A stretch of 64,000 bases of DNA from an uncultured Bacteroidales bacterium (GTDB lineage: Bacteria > Bacteroidota > Bacteroidia > Bacteroidales > Bacteroidaceae), in assembly GCA_902802265.1 (NCBI GenBank), contig CADCLN010000003.1, positions 1 to 64,000 of the forward strand. Direction: 5' to 3'. This document shows positions 1 through 7,875 of this stretch, piece by piece. The notes beneath the pieces are model-generated. The model was not told the DNA's origin and made no database searches. It saw nothing but the letters and a program-made list of their open reading frames with translations. How positions within the stretch are numbered: position 1 is the stretch's first letter; each line of letters begins with the position of its first letter. The translations under genes were made by a program, and so were the position numbers.

Positions 1-24
1 ATTCTCCGCGGTAGAAATGCGTTG

Positions 25-32
25 CAAAGATA
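25..32 (-). promoter_or_regulatory. -7 promoter box for a gene left of the window
   Basis: On the minus strand this reads TATCTTTG, a full match to the Bacteroidetes -7 consensus TAnnTTTG. It points left, so the gene it serves would begin beyond the edge of the window. No coding region is supported between here and nspC: the small ORFs in 1-339 look like chance frames. Confidence 0.5.
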
Positions 33-262
33 AGCGGATTTTTGAGAACCACCAAAAAGCAAGTCCGAAGTGTTAAATTCTAAAAGTGGTTGATATACAG
101 AGATTTATCTCTATATGTTTTTCATTGTTTATAGTTGTTTAGAGGTCGCTAAATACAAAAAAGAAAAAAATCTTCTTATTAGTGAATGAATACGGAGGGA
201 ATGTTGTAATTTTTGAATGAAACCCCTCATTTTTTTCTCACTTTTATCTTTATATGACTCGC

Positions 263-303
263 GTGGGTGCCTGTCCGTGAGGATGGACACCCACATTTTT
301 TTT
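263..303 (+). terminator. Hairpin with T-run downstream of nspC
   Basis: A 14-pair stem (263-276 with 281-294, one mismatch and wobble pairs, loop GTGA) is followed on the + strand by eight T. The T-run is on the + side, but the neighbouring gene nspC runs on the minus strand and ends at 340, so the hairpin may act from either side. It is the only notable structure in the gene-free stretch 1-339. Confidence 0.5.
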
Positions 304-339
304 GCAGACGATAAAAGTGGATTCGTAAGGGAAAAGTGT

Positions 340-1503
340 TCAGCACATCCTGTCCCTATAGTCTTCGTAGCCGTATTGGCGGTAGAGCTCGAAGGTGCCA
401 TCCAGGTGAATCATTCCGATGGCGGGATGGCCGATGCCGTTGAACATATTGGTTTTCACGGTTGTATAGTGTATCATGTCCTCGAAGATGATTTCTTCGC
501 CTACCTGCAATTCGTGGTCGAACTGCCAGTAGCCCATGAAGTCGCCCGAGAGACAGGAATTGCCACCAAGGCGGTAGAGGTTCTGGGGATGTGAGGATGT
601 GAGGTCGTCTGGCTCAATAGTCTTTGCTCCGCGTACAGCAGGCCAGTAGGGCATTTCCAGGCAGTCGGGCATGTGGCAGGTGAAGCTCACGTTGAGGATG
701 GCGGTCTTGGTGCCATGGTTCTCCACGATGTCAACCACGCGGCTGCGAAGGGTGCCCGTTTGCCAGGCAAAGGCGCTACCTGGTTCCATGATGACCCGCA
801 GGTGGGGCCAGCGTTTGTGGAAGTCCTGGAGCGTCTGGATGAGCAGTTCCACGTCGTAGTCCTTGCGCGTCATCAGGTGCCCACCACCGAAGTTAATCCA
901 CTCTAACTGAGGGAACCAGCGCGAGAACTTCTGTTCGATATGCTCCAAAGTACGGGCAAAAGTGTCGGACCCATTCTCGCAGAGGCAATGGATGTGGAAA
1001 CCCTTGATGGCGGTTGAGCGGTTGTGCGGTTGTGCGGTTATGAAGTTTTCCAGGTCCTCGGCCAACACTCCGAAGCGACTGCCTGGAGCGCAGGGATTGT
1101 AAAGTTCCGTCTCTATCTCGGAGTATTCTGGGTTGACACGCAGGCCGCAGCTCACGCCGGCAGCTTCGGCTCGCTTGTGGAAACGCTCGAATTGGGAGAG
1201 GGAATTGAAGGTGATGTGCGACGAACAACGCACAATTTCGTCAAATTCCTCGTCCGTATAGGCGGGGCTGTAGGTATGTGCCTTCGACCCAAAATCCTCC
1301 CATGCCAACCGCGCTTCAAAGAGCGAACTGGCGGTGGTGTGCCCTATGTATTCGCGGAAGATGGGGAACGACTTCCACAGGGCAAAGGCTTTGAATGCCA
1401 GGATGATTTCTACATCTGCCCGCTCGCAGACCGACCTGATCAAGGCGAGATTTCGGCGGAGCAGGCTTTCTTCTATGATATAACAAGGATTGGGATAGTT
1501 CAT
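340..1503 (-). CDS. nspC: Carboxynorspermidine decarboxylase
   Basis: PLP-dependent decarboxylase of the alanine racemase-fold (group IV) family that converts carboxyspermidine or carboxynorspermidine to the triamine, the last step of the alternative spermidine pathway common in gut Bacteroidetes. The start MNYPNPCYIIEE and the lysine in ILAFKAFA (PLP lysine region near residue 37) fit NspC, as do the HIHCLCENG segment and the C-terminal GGNSCLSGDFMG with its catalytic cysteine. Its 387 residues match the family. The stop of uvrD-like helicase lies 10 bp upstream, so the two are probably co-transcribed. The partner carboxynorspermidine synthase is not in the window. An 8-nt tandem repeat at 1010-1041 lies inside the gene and is read through without breaking the frame. 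Confidence 0.9.
   Translation of the reverse strand: MNYPNPCYIIEESLLRRNLALIRSVCERADVEIILAFKAFALWKSFPIFREYIGHTTASSLFEARLAWEDFGSKAHTYSPAYTDEEFDEIVRCSSHITFNSLSQFERFHKRAEAAGVSCGLRVNPEYSEIETELYNPCAPGSRFGVLAEDLENFITAQPHNRSTAIKGFHIHCLCENGSDTFARTLEHIEQKFSRWFPQLEWINFGGGHLMTRKDYDVELLIQTLQDFHKRWPHLRVIMEPGSAFAWQTGTLRSRVVDIVENHGTKTAILNVSFTCHMPDCLEMPYWPAVRGAKTIEPDDLTSSHPQNLYRLGGNSCLSGDFMGYWQFDHELQVGEEIIFEDMIHYTTVKTNMFNGIGHPAIGMIHLDGTFELYRQYGYEDYRDRMC
1010..1041. repeat. Octamer tandem repeat inside nspC
   Basis: Four head-to-tail 8-nt units: GCGGTTGA, GCGGTTGT twice, then GCGGTTAT. The tract is 32 nt, not a multiple of three, yet nspC stays open through it. It encodes the segment ending AQPHNRSTAI. A related octamer tract is at 30744-30767. 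Confidence 0.8.
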
Positions 1504-1513
1504 GCGATCTTCT

Positions 1514-3844
1514 TTATAAAACTTGCAACTTGGCGAATTTCAGCAACAGCTGCTTGGTACCCGCATTTTCGAAGCGGACGGTAGCTTTCAGGTTGTCGCC
1601 CGTGCCCTCGATGCGCTCCACGATGCCTCGTCCGAAACGCTGGTGCAGCACTTGCTGGCCCGCAGAAAGGTTGCATGGGGCAGCATCTGCGGCCGTAGCA
1701 GGTGTCGGTTTGGATATGCGCGAAAGCCTGGTAAAGTTGGACATTCCGGATAATCCGGATAATCCGGACTTTCCGTACAATCCAGACGAATTGGACGGAG
1801 TAGGGGGCTGCTGCCTTTTCCAAGGCAGTTCCACTTCACCGAAAGAACTTCTGCGCGGGGCTGTGTTCAGTCCGCCACGTGTGCTGAGGAACTTTGAATC
1901 GATGTCGCGAAGGAAGCGGCTGGGACTGCTGAATTCCATCTTGCCGTAGCGGTAGCGGCTCTTGGCGTAGGACAGGAAACAATGGCGCTCGGCTCGGGTC
2001 AGAGCCACATAGAACAGGCGGCGTTCTTCCTCCATTTCGCGAGGCGAACCTGTACCCATCTGACTGGGAAACAGTCCTTCTTCCAGTCCTACGACAAAGA
2101 CGGTAGGGAACTCCAGGCCCTTGGCGGAGTGGATGGTCATCAGCGTCACCTTGTCTGTGTCTTCGCCCTTGTCGCTATCCACATCGCTCAGCAACGAGAC
2201 CTCGCTCAGGTAGTCGCTTACTTGCACATCGTGGTTGTCTTCTTCCAGCCGCATTTGCACGAAGTCTGTCATGCCGTTCACCATTTCTTCCAGGTTTTCC
2301 TGCCGAGAAAGATTTTCGGGCGAAGTGTCCTGATAGACGTCGGCGATGATGCCCGACCGCTTCATGATTTCTTGTCCGGCTACGGTCGCATCCACCTGGG
2401 CGGTCAGCTGGATGAACGACTGGATAAGGTCGTGGAACTCCGCCAGCCGTTTCATCGTACCGCTATTCAGGTTCAGCCCATGTTCCGTCGGGGCGGAAAG
2501 AACCGTCCAGAGGCTTACACCATGCAGATTGGCAGCCTCGATGATGCGTAGTACGGTGGTCTGTCCGATGCCACGCGCGGGATAGTTGATGATGCGCTTC
2601 AGCGCCTCCTCGTCGTTGGGGTTCACGGCCACACGCAGGTAGGCGATGACATCCTTGATTTCCTTGCGTTGATAGAACGACAGTCCGCCGTAGATCTTGT
2701 AGGGGATGGCATTCTTCCGGAGTTCCTCCTCGAAGATGCGGCTCTGGGCATTCGTGCGGTAAAGGATGGCGAAGTCGCTATAGTCTGCCTGCTCACGTTG
2801 GCGCAAGCCGCGCAGCTGGCGCACCACAATCTGCCCCTCCTCCACATCGCTATACGCCTCGGAGACGGTAAGGGGTTCGCCCAGGTCGTTTTCACTAAAA
2901 ATGTTCTTGTGAATCTGTCGCGCGTTCTTGTTAATAAGGCTGCTGGCAGCCTCCACAATTGTCTGGGTAGATCGGTAATTCTGCTCCAGCTTGAACAATC
3001 GGCTGCCTTTGTATATGTCTTGGAATGTGAGGATGTTGTCGATGTTTGCTCCACGAAAACTGTAAATGCTCTGAGCGTCGTCGCCCACCACGCAGACGTG
3101 CTGATGCTGGTGTGCCAGTTGCCACACAATACGATGCTGGGCAAAGTTCGTGTCTTGGTACTCATCCACCAGCACATATTGGAAGCGGTTGGCATACTTC
3201 TGGCGGATGTCCTCGTGCTGGTCGAAGAGCAGGTAGGTGTAAAGCAGGATGTCGTCGAAGTCCATGGCGTCGGCCTGTCGCAGTCGGGCTGCGTAGCGCA
3301 GGTACACCTGTCCCAGCTTGGGCATCTTTTGCTGGGCATCCACCTGCGCGTTGTTCAGGTTTCCGGCATAGTCCTCTGCCGTCACCAGCTGGTTCTTGGC
3401 GTTGGAAATGCGGCTGAGTACCGTTGCAGGCTTGTAGGTCTTGTCGTCCAGCTGCATCTCTTTGAGGATGGCCTTGACAAGGCTCTTGCTGTCCGACGCA
3501 TCGTAGATGGTGAAGTTCGACGAAAAGCCGATCACCTCGTGCTCATAGCGCAGGATGCGCAGGAAGATGCTGTGGAAGGTGCCCATCCATAGTTGTCGGG
3601 CCAGCTCCGTCCCCACGATGGTAGCCACACGTTGCTTCATCTCGCCTGCCGCCTTGTTGGTAAACGTCAGCGCCAGCAGTTGCCAGGGCATGTAGCCATG
3701 CTCCAGCAGGTAGGCAATCTTGTATGTCAGCACGCGCGTCTTGCCAGAACCGGCGCCGGCGATGACCAAAGAGGGGCCGTCGATATACTCCACAGCCGCC
3801 CGTTGTGCAGGGTTGAAACTCTGCAGAAAGTCGTTATTGTTCAT
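1514..3844 (-). CDS. UvrD/PcrA-type ATP-dependent DNA helicase
   Basis: Superfamily 1A 3'-5' DNA helicase for repair and replication restart. All SF1 motifs are visible in order: Walker A GAGSGKTR near residue 31, motif II VDEYQDTN, motif III VGDDAQSIYSFRGA, motif IV LEQNYRST, motif V TIHSAKGLEF, and motif VI VALTRAE. Its 776 residues are normal for PcrA. The C-terminal tail has a low-complexity GLSGLSGMS stretch coded by a 9-nt tandem repeat, then a GQQVLHQRFGRGIVERIEG segment resembling the PcrA C-terminal Tudor-like domain that contacts RNA polymerase. It lies directly upstream of nspC. Start chosen at MNNNDFLQSFNPAQ, which aligns with the usual LNxxQ N-terminus. Confidence 0.93.
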   Translation of the reverse strand: MNNNDFLQSFNPAQRAAVEYIDGPSLVIAGAGSGKTRVLTYKIAYLLEHGYMPWQLLALTFTNKAAGEMKQRVATIVGTELARQLWMGTFHSIFLRILRYEHEVIGFSSNFTIYDASDSKSLVKAILKEMQLDDKTYKPATVLSRISNAKNQLVTAEDYAGNLNNAQVDAQQKMPKLGQVYLRYAARLRQADAMDFDDILLYTYLLFDQHEDIRQKYANRFQYVLVDEYQDTNFAQHRIVWQLAHQHQHVCVVGDDAQSIYSFRGANIDNILTFQDIYKGSRLFKLEQNYRSTQTIVEAASSLINKNARQIHKNIFSENDLGEPLTVSEAYSDVEEGQIVVRQLRGLRQREQADYSDFAILYRTNAQSRIFEEELRKNAIPYKIYGGLSFYQRKEIKDVIAYLRVAVNPNDEEALKRIINYPARGIGQTTVLRIIEAANLHGVSLWTVLSAPTEHGLNLNSGTMKRLAEFHDLIQSFIQLTAQVDATVAGQEIMKRSGIIADVYQDTSPENLSRQENLEEMVNGMTDFVQMRLEEDNHDVQVSDYLSEVSLLSDVDSDKGEDTDKVTLMTIHSAKGLEFPTVFVVGLEEGLFPSQMGTGSPREMEEERRLFYVALTRAERHCFLSYAKSRYRYGKMEFSSPSRFLRDIDSKFLSTRGGLNTAPRRSSFGEVELPWKRQQPPTPSNSSGLYGKSGLSGLSGMSNFTRLSRISKPTPATAADAAPCNLSAGQQVLHQRFGRGIVERIEGTGDNLKATVRFENAGTKQLLLKFAKLQVL
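1741..1786. repeat. 9-nt tandem repeat coding GLSG linker in the helicase
   Basis: On the minus strand about five 9-nt units (TCCGGATTA and variants) encode the helicase segment SGLYGKSGLSGLSGMSN. The period is a multiple of three, so copy-number change would lengthen or shorten the linker before the C-terminal domain without a frameshift. Confidence 0.75.
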
Positions 3845-3906
3845 AAATCAAAGTCTTTTCCGTCATGCTCGGTATATTGCTGAAAATCCAGCAATAAGCA
3901 TAACGG

Positions 3907-4308
3907 TTATCGCGGCAGGAAGAGTGGCTTGGGCAGCTTCACATACTTGCGGCCTTCTACGCCCTTGATGTACGTTCCGCCGACTTGTTTCAGGCTCACG
4001 CCCTCTTCACTCATCCGCACCTCCAGGTCTTGTGCGTCGGCTCCGCGTTCACTTACGGCACGCACCACGGCCTTCTCTTTGTCCAGAGACTTCACACGCA
4101 TGATAATCCAGCTTCCGTTCAGGTTGCCCTGCAGATAGCCGTAGCAGCTGTCCAGCTCCAGTCCTGGCACGGGGATGTCCTTTGCCTCCAGGTGCAGCTT
4201 TGCATGGATGTTCAGCTCCTTGTTGTAAAACGTGCCCTTGTATTCGGTCTGCGCCCATGCTTTCAAGCCAGTCGCCATCGCCATGAGCAGGAATAAGGTC
4301 TTTTTCAT
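3907..4308 (-). CDS. Small secreted protein of unknown function
   Basis: A 133-residue protein starting at MKKTLFLLMAMATGLKAWA, a clear signal peptide with cleavage near AWAQ. A longer in-frame start at 4386 would put 26 extra residues before the signal peptide and would lie upstream of the promoter box at 4352-4359, so it is rejected. The mature part is mostly beta-like (YKGTFYNKELNIHAKLHLEAKD) and ends in KYVKLPKPLFLPR. It resembles small Bacteroidales periplasmic proteins, but I do not recognise a named family. It is followed at 3844 by the helicase, 62 bp away. Confidence 0.6.
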   Translation of the reverse strand: MKKTLFLLMAMATGLKAWAQTEYKGTFYNKELNIHAKLHLEAKDIPVPGLELDSCYGYLQGNLNGSWIIMRVKSLDKEKAVVRAVSERGADAQDLEVRMSEEGVSLKQVGGTYIKGVEGRKYVKLPKPLFLPR

Positions 4309-4351
4309 CGTTCTGTCTGGTTTTAGTGGTTGTTCATTCGTTGATGAGCCG

Positions 4352-4359
4352 CAAAGGTA
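4352..4359 (-). promoter_or_regulatory. -7 promoter box for the small secreted protein
   Basis: Minus strand TACCTTTG, an exact TAnnTTTG match, 44 bp upstream of the chosen start at 4308. It supports that start over the longer ORF. Confidence 0.7.
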
Positions 4360-4414
4360 CAAAGTTTCGTCCGTACAACCAAACAAAACGTCTTAAAAAT
4401 TCTTTTCAACCGCC

Positions 4415-4568
4415 GTCGGACTGCATTCCCGTTCCTGTGGGAGAACTTTGCTACTGCCGTGGGAGAACTTTGCTACTGCCGTGGGAGAACTTTGCTACTG
4501 CTGTGGGAGAACTTTGCTACTGTTGTGGGAGAACTTTGCTACGGCAATCAGAAAACTTTGTCGTCAAT
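4415..4568. repeat. 22-nt modular repeat array, locus 1
   Basis: Seven 22-nt units in register. Units at 4437, 4459, 4481, 4503 and 4525 are GTG, then core GGAGAACTTTGC, then a 7-nt spacer (TACTGCC or near variants). A degenerate unit follows at 4547. The unit before them (4415-4436) has a different core, GGACTGCATTCC. Both cores reappear in the array at 25234-25431, the first one there mainly in reverse orientation. The array is in the gene-free stretch 4360-4594 and ends about 27 bp before the promoter box of the TraX-like gene. Confidence 0.9.
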
Positions 4569-4594
4569 TTGTTGCTACATCCGTCGAGAATCGT

Positions 4595-4602
4595 TACCTT
4601 TG
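4595..4602 (+). promoter_or_regulatory. -7 promoter box for the TraX-like gene
   Basis: TACCTTTG, an exact consensus match, 19 bp before the ATG at 4622. The 22-nt array lies immediately upstream. Confidence 0.75.
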
Positions 4603-4621
4603 CAGCTGAAAACGTAAAAGG

Positions 4622-5344
4622 ATGAGAAGGATGGATTGGAAGAAATACCAATGTCTGTCGGGCAGTTGGCTGAAGCTGTTGGCCATTGTGACGATGCTGA
4701 TAGACCACGTGGCGGAGCACATTTTCTGTGGGATGCCGTGGGCTTTCTATCATATATTGGAGGTGGGCGACCGTGTGCTGACTCCCTACGTGTTGTTGCG
4801 CGGGGTGGGGCGAATGGCTTTCCCCCTTTTTGCGTTCCTCATAGTGGAGGGCTTTTTGCATACGCACGACCGGCGCAAGTATGGACGGAACTTGTTGCTG
4901 TTTGCGTTGATTTCTGAAATTCCGTGGAATCTGGTTCACAAAAATCTTCTGTTCTGGTCGCAGCAGAATGTGTTTTTCACGTTGTTCCTGGGCTATCTGG
5001 GCATCTGCGTGATACATTACTATAAAGACGACCTTGAGCGTAAGGTGCTGTATCTGTTGGCTTTGCTGGTTGCTTCCATTTTGTGTCGAGCCGACTACGG
5101 CTGTAGCGGCTTCGGGTTTATCCTGTTGCTGTATGTGTTGCGCAACCATAAGCTCTACATGTCGGTGATTGGCAGCTGCTTCCTGTCAAGCCATTGGCGG
5201 GCAGGCTTGGCTTTCATCCCCATCTGCATGTATAATGGGGAGCGGGGATTTGTGAAGGGGAACTGGCTGAAGTATGCTTTCTACGTGTTCTATCCCTTGC
5301 ATCTTTTTGTTCTTTATCTGATTAAACTGCATCTTTATACTTGA
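4622..5344 (+). CDS. TraX family integral membrane protein
   Basis: A 240-residue polytopic membrane protein of the TraX family (named for the F-plasmid protein that N-acetylates pilin; chromosomal homologues have no settled role). Family hallmarks are visible: LKLLAIVTMLIDHVA at the N-terminus, then GRMAFPLFAFLIVEGFLHT, and FALISEIPWNLVH. There are about seven to eight hydrophobic segments, and the end YPLHLFVLYLIKLHL is typical. An ATG at 4631 is a possible second start. The stop overlaps the upstream edge of the HAD gene, so the pair is an operon. There are no conjugation genes nearby, so a pilin role is unlikely here. Confidence 0.85.
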   Translation: MRRMDWKKYQCLSGSWLKLLAIVTMLIDHVAEHIFCGMPWAFYHILEVGDRVLTPYVLLRGVGRMAFPLFAFLIVEGFLHTHDRRKYGRNLLLFALISEIPWNLVHKNLLFWSQQNVFFTLFLGYLGICVIHYYKDDLERKVLYLLALLVASILCRADYGCSGFGFILLLYVLRNHKLYMSVIGSCFLSSHWRAGLAFIPICMYNGERGFVKGNWLKYAFYVFYPLHLFVLYLIKLHLYT

Positions 5345-5349
5345 CGGCA

Positions 5350-6171
5350 ATGGCGAACTACAAACTGATTGCACTCGATATTGACGGGACTTTGGCGCGG
5401 AACGACAGGTCGCTTTCTCGGCGGACTATTGACACGCTGGTGGAGGCACAGAGGCGTGGACTGCGCGTGGTGATTGCTTCGGGGCGTCCCACTTGGGGCA
5501 TTTCGCACGTGGCTGAAGCGTTGCAGATAGAACGGTTCGGCGGATTTGTCCTGGCGTTCAACGGGGGAGAAATCTGGAACTGGCAGAGGCGGGAGAGGAT
5601 TTATGCCCAGACTTTGCCCGACGAGGTGATTCCGCTGTTGTATCGTAGTGCTCAGTCGGCGGGATTTGACATCATGACCTACTGTGGTGCGTACATCATG
5701 ACGGAAACGCCAGAGAGTCAGTACATTCAGCTGTCTTCTGCGCGAAACAGGATGCAGGTGAAAAGGGTGGACAATTTTCTGAAGGAGGTGGAATATCCGC
5801 TTTCAAAGTGCATGATTGTGGGTGAGGCAGAGCGTTTGCAGGGCTTTGAACAGACCTTGAAAGAGGAGCTGCAGGGGCGTGCCAATGCTTATCGTAGCGA
5901 GCCGTTCTATCTGGAGATTGTGCCGACGGGTATTGACAAGGCTCGGTGTCTGGACTTCTTGCTGAAGCACTTGGGTCTGACGCGCATGGAACTGATGGCC
6001 TGTGGCGACGGCTATAATGACATCAGCATGATAGAGTTGGCTGGGCTGGGTGTGGCGATGGACAACGCCCAGGCGTGTGTAAAGCAAGCCGCCGACTACG
6101 TTACGTTGAGTAATGAAGCCGACGGCGTTGCCGATGTGGTTTGCAAGTTTTTTCTGGATGCAGAGCGATAA
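5350..6171 (+). CDS. Cof-type HAD-superfamily phosphatase
   Basis: Cytoplasmic haloacid dehalogenase-fold hydrolase of the Cof/YidA type (subclass IIB), acting on small phosphorylated metabolites. Motif I LDIDGTLARND is near residue 10, the GRP loop ASGRPTWG follows, and motif IV CGDGYNDISMIELAG with AMDNA is near the C-terminus. The 273 residues fit the family. A TTG at 5341 would extend it by three codons and overlap the previous stop. The ATG at 5350 is preferred because the sequence then begins MANYKLIALDIDG. The exact substrate cannot be read from sequence. Confidence 0.88.
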   Translation: MANYKLIALDIDGTLARNDRSLSRRTIDTLVEAQRRGLRVVIASGRPTWGISHVAEALQIERFGGFVLAFNGGEIWNWQRRERIYAQTLPDEVIPLLYRSAQSAGFDIMTYCGAYIMTETPESQYIQLSSARNRMQVKRVDNFLKEVEYPLSKCMIVGEAERLQGFEQTLKEELQGRANAYRSEPFYLEIVPTGIDKARCLDFLLKHLGLTRMELMACGDGYNDISMIELAGLGVAMDNAQACVKQAADYVTLSNEADGVADVVCKFFLDAER

Positions 6172-6173
6172 TC

Positions 6174-6656
6174 TTATTTGTTTCCTCTGTGCTTTCCGCC
6201 CTTCTGCCAGTTGGGACCTCCCTTGGGTTGGAAGTTGCGCAGGGCGTACATGTTGAACTTTGTGAGTGCCATGCGTACCTTGTAGATTTTTTCCCATGTC
6301 AGGACTTTGGCAAATTTCTTGTAGTACGTCTGCTCCGTCTTGCGGTTTGCCACCTGCAGTTCGGTTGTCTTCTTGACGATTTGTTCAAACTCCGCCTCAG
6401 TCTTGGCATTCATTCCCGATCTCATGATTTCCCTTTCCTGATCCATCAGCTTGCGCTGGGCCTGGAGCATTTCATTAAGCATCGGGAAAAATTTCTGCTG
6501 TTCGTTTGCTGTCAAACAAGCTTCTTTTGCGATAAAGCCTTCCATGTATTGGCGGAACTTCTCGGGAGAGAATTCCTCGCGACCGTGGTTGGGTCTCTGT
6601 GCCATCATGCCTATTGTCATCAACAGACAGGCCATTGTGAATACCAATCTTTTCAT
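6174..6656 (-). CDS. Spy/CpxP-like secreted helical protein
   Basis: A 160-residue protein with a signal peptide (MKRLVFTMACLLMTIGMMAQ) and an all-helical, charged mature part: FSPEKFRQYMEGFIAKEACLT, then EQQKFFPMLNEMLQAQRKLM. This layout resembles the periplasmic Spy/CpxP chaperone group often found with ECF sigma factors in Bacteroidetes. The tail GGPNWQKGGKHRGNK is basic. It is the third gene after the sigma factor and probable anti-sigma gene, on the same strand, which suggests envelope stress. The assignment is by pattern only. Confidence 0.6.
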   Translation of the reverse strand: MKRLVFTMACLLMTIGMMAQRPNHGREEFSPEKFRQYMEGFIAKEACLTANEQQKFFPMLNEMLQAQRKLMDQEREIMRSGMNAKTEAEFEQIVKKTTELQVANRKTEQTYYKKFAKVLTWEKIYKVRMALTKFNMYALRNFQPKGGPNWQKGGKHRGNK

Positions 6657-6715
6657 CTTGTTCTAATATGTTAAAGGTTAATAGTTAATGATTCGTTTTG
6701 GAGGGGGGCGGCGGT

Positions 6716-7144
6716 TCAATATTCGTCGCCCGAAAGATAGTTGTAAACGTCGGATTCGTCCATCATGGAGTAGCTCAACAGTTCTTCTGCGTACTCATCG
6801 TCAAAGTATTCGCTGTTGTCTGAGTTGATCTCGTTGTTGGCGAGCCGTGTGTCGTTGTCCTTGTCATACACCTGTATTCCGATAAAAACCAGAGCGATGC
6901 AAGCGGCTGCGGCTACCGTCCAGCGGATGAACTGACGTGAGAAGGTGTTTTGCTTGAAAAGGCTGACGATGCGAGTCTTTCCCGTTCCGGAGTCTTCCGT
7001 CTGCACTTCGTCCTCGTCAGGGATGTTCTCCATGATGCGCTGAGTCAGCGTGTCGAAATAACCCTCTGGGGTCTTGAATGGACTGGTGTTGTTGATGCCC
7101 AGTTCTTCAAGCATTTTGTTTTCTTCGTTCATTATCGTTTTCAT
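6716..7144 (-). CDS. Probable anti-sigma factor, single-pass membrane protein
   Basis: A 142-residue protein with a cytoplasmic N-terminal part (ELGINNTSPFKTPEGYFDTLTQRIM), one membrane segment near residues 75-95 (WTVAAAACIALVFIGIQVY) and a short acidic C-terminus rich in D, E and N. The PFKTPEGYFDTL motif is common in Bacteroidetes proteins encoded directly after ECF sigma genes. Its start overlaps the sigma factor stop (ATGA), a sign of translational coupling. A role in holding the sigma factor at the membrane is inferred from position and topology. Confidence 0.65.
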   Translation of the reverse strand: MKTIMNEENKMLEELGINNTSPFKTPEGYFDTLTQRIMENIPDEDEVQTEDSGTGKTRIVSLFKQNTFSRQFIRWTVAAAACIALVFIGIQVYDKDNDTRLANNEINSDNSEYFDDEYAEELLSYSMMDESDVYNYLSGDEY

Positions 7145-7707
7145 ATTGCGTGAAAGAATTTAGTTATTTTTTCTACTGCGAGGTGATAGGAGGCCTTGAG
7201 TGCTCCGACCGAGGTGCCTGTGACGTTGGCGATGTCTTCGTATTTCATGTCGTCGAAGTATTTCATGGTGAAAACAGCTTTCTGTTTGGCTGGCAGTTGT
7301 GCGATGGCCTGTTGCAGCAGCATTTGTGTCTTGTCTCCGTCGATGTACTCATCGCTTTCCAGCTGCATGGCGTAGTTGCTTGCGTTGTTTTCATCGTCAT
7401 CCTCACCTGTGGCGTCCAACGAGTAGGTTTCCCTTTGCTGATTCAGGAACGTGATGCTTTCGTTGTAGGCAATCCGGTAGAGCCAGGTGGAGATTTTTGA
7501 GTCTCCGGCAAAGGTGTCGATGCTTTTCCAAGCCTTCAGGAACGTGTTTTGCAGGATGTCGTCCGTGTCGTCGTGGTTCTGCACCATGTGTCGGATTTGC
7601 CAGTAAAGCGTTCTGCTGTAATGATTCACCACATCCTCGAAAGCTCGTCGCTTCTCTCTCGGCTCCTTCAGCCTCCGTATGATGTCGTCTTCGTCGAATT
7701 TGCTCAT
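7141..7707 (-). CDS. ECF-type RNA polymerase sigma factor
   Basis: A 188-residue sigma-70 family protein. Region 2 is visible as FEDVVNHYSRTLYWQIRHMV...DTDDILQNTFLKAWKSID, with STWLYRIAYNESITFLNQQ. Region 4 is AIAQLPAKQKAVFTMKYFDDMKYEDIANVTGTSVGALK with the helix-turn-helix. An acidic linker (ATGEDDDENNASN) joins them. It probably directs transcription of an envelope or stress regulon, with the next two genes as regulator and output. Co-translation with the downstream gene is suggested by the 4-nt overlap. Confidence 0.93.
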   Translation of the reverse strand: MSKFDEDDIIRRLKEPREKRRAFEDVVNHYSRTLYWQIRHMVQNHDDTDDILQNTFLKAWKSIDTFAGDSKISTWLYRIAYNESITFLNQQRETYSLDATGEDDDENNASNYAMQLESDEYIDGDKTQMLLQQAIAQLPAKQKAVFTMKYFDDMKYEDIANVTGTSVGALKASYHLAVEKITKFFHAI

Positions 7708-7786
7708 TGGGTAACGCTGTTGTTTGTCTATGTGACTATTGTTTTTCTGGAAGGTTTAAAATGGGGTGCAATTTTTTTCACAAAAA

Positions 7787-7823
7787 GCCCTCAAAAGCGC
7801 AGACTGCTTCCGAGGGCCATATT
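7787..7823 (-). terminator. Intrinsic terminator of the nuclease/TonB operon
   Basis: On the minus strand, GCCCTC pairs with GAGGGC, with an inner AAGC/GCTT helix, and five T follow. It is about 50 bp past the nuclease stop at 7876. The stretch 7708-7875 holds no gene. Confidence 0.7.
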
Positions 7824-7875
7824 GTTTTTATTGCTGCATAGAGGGGCTATGCTGCGATGATTAACATCGGATGTT

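Noticed and set aside
129-401. 90-residue minus-strand ORF at the left edge
   Set aside because: It overlaps the end of nspC in another frame, has no family features and no promoter or start signal. It spans the hairpin at 263-303.
3720-4138. Small + strand ORFs over the helicase start and secreted protein
   Set aside because: They overlap genes with strong motifs on the other strand and have none of their own.
4326-4625. 99-residue + strand ORF across the 22-nt array
   Set aside because: The open frame is a side effect of the repeat; the peptide is a repetition of CYCRGRTL-like residues and the true promoter of the next gene lies inside it.
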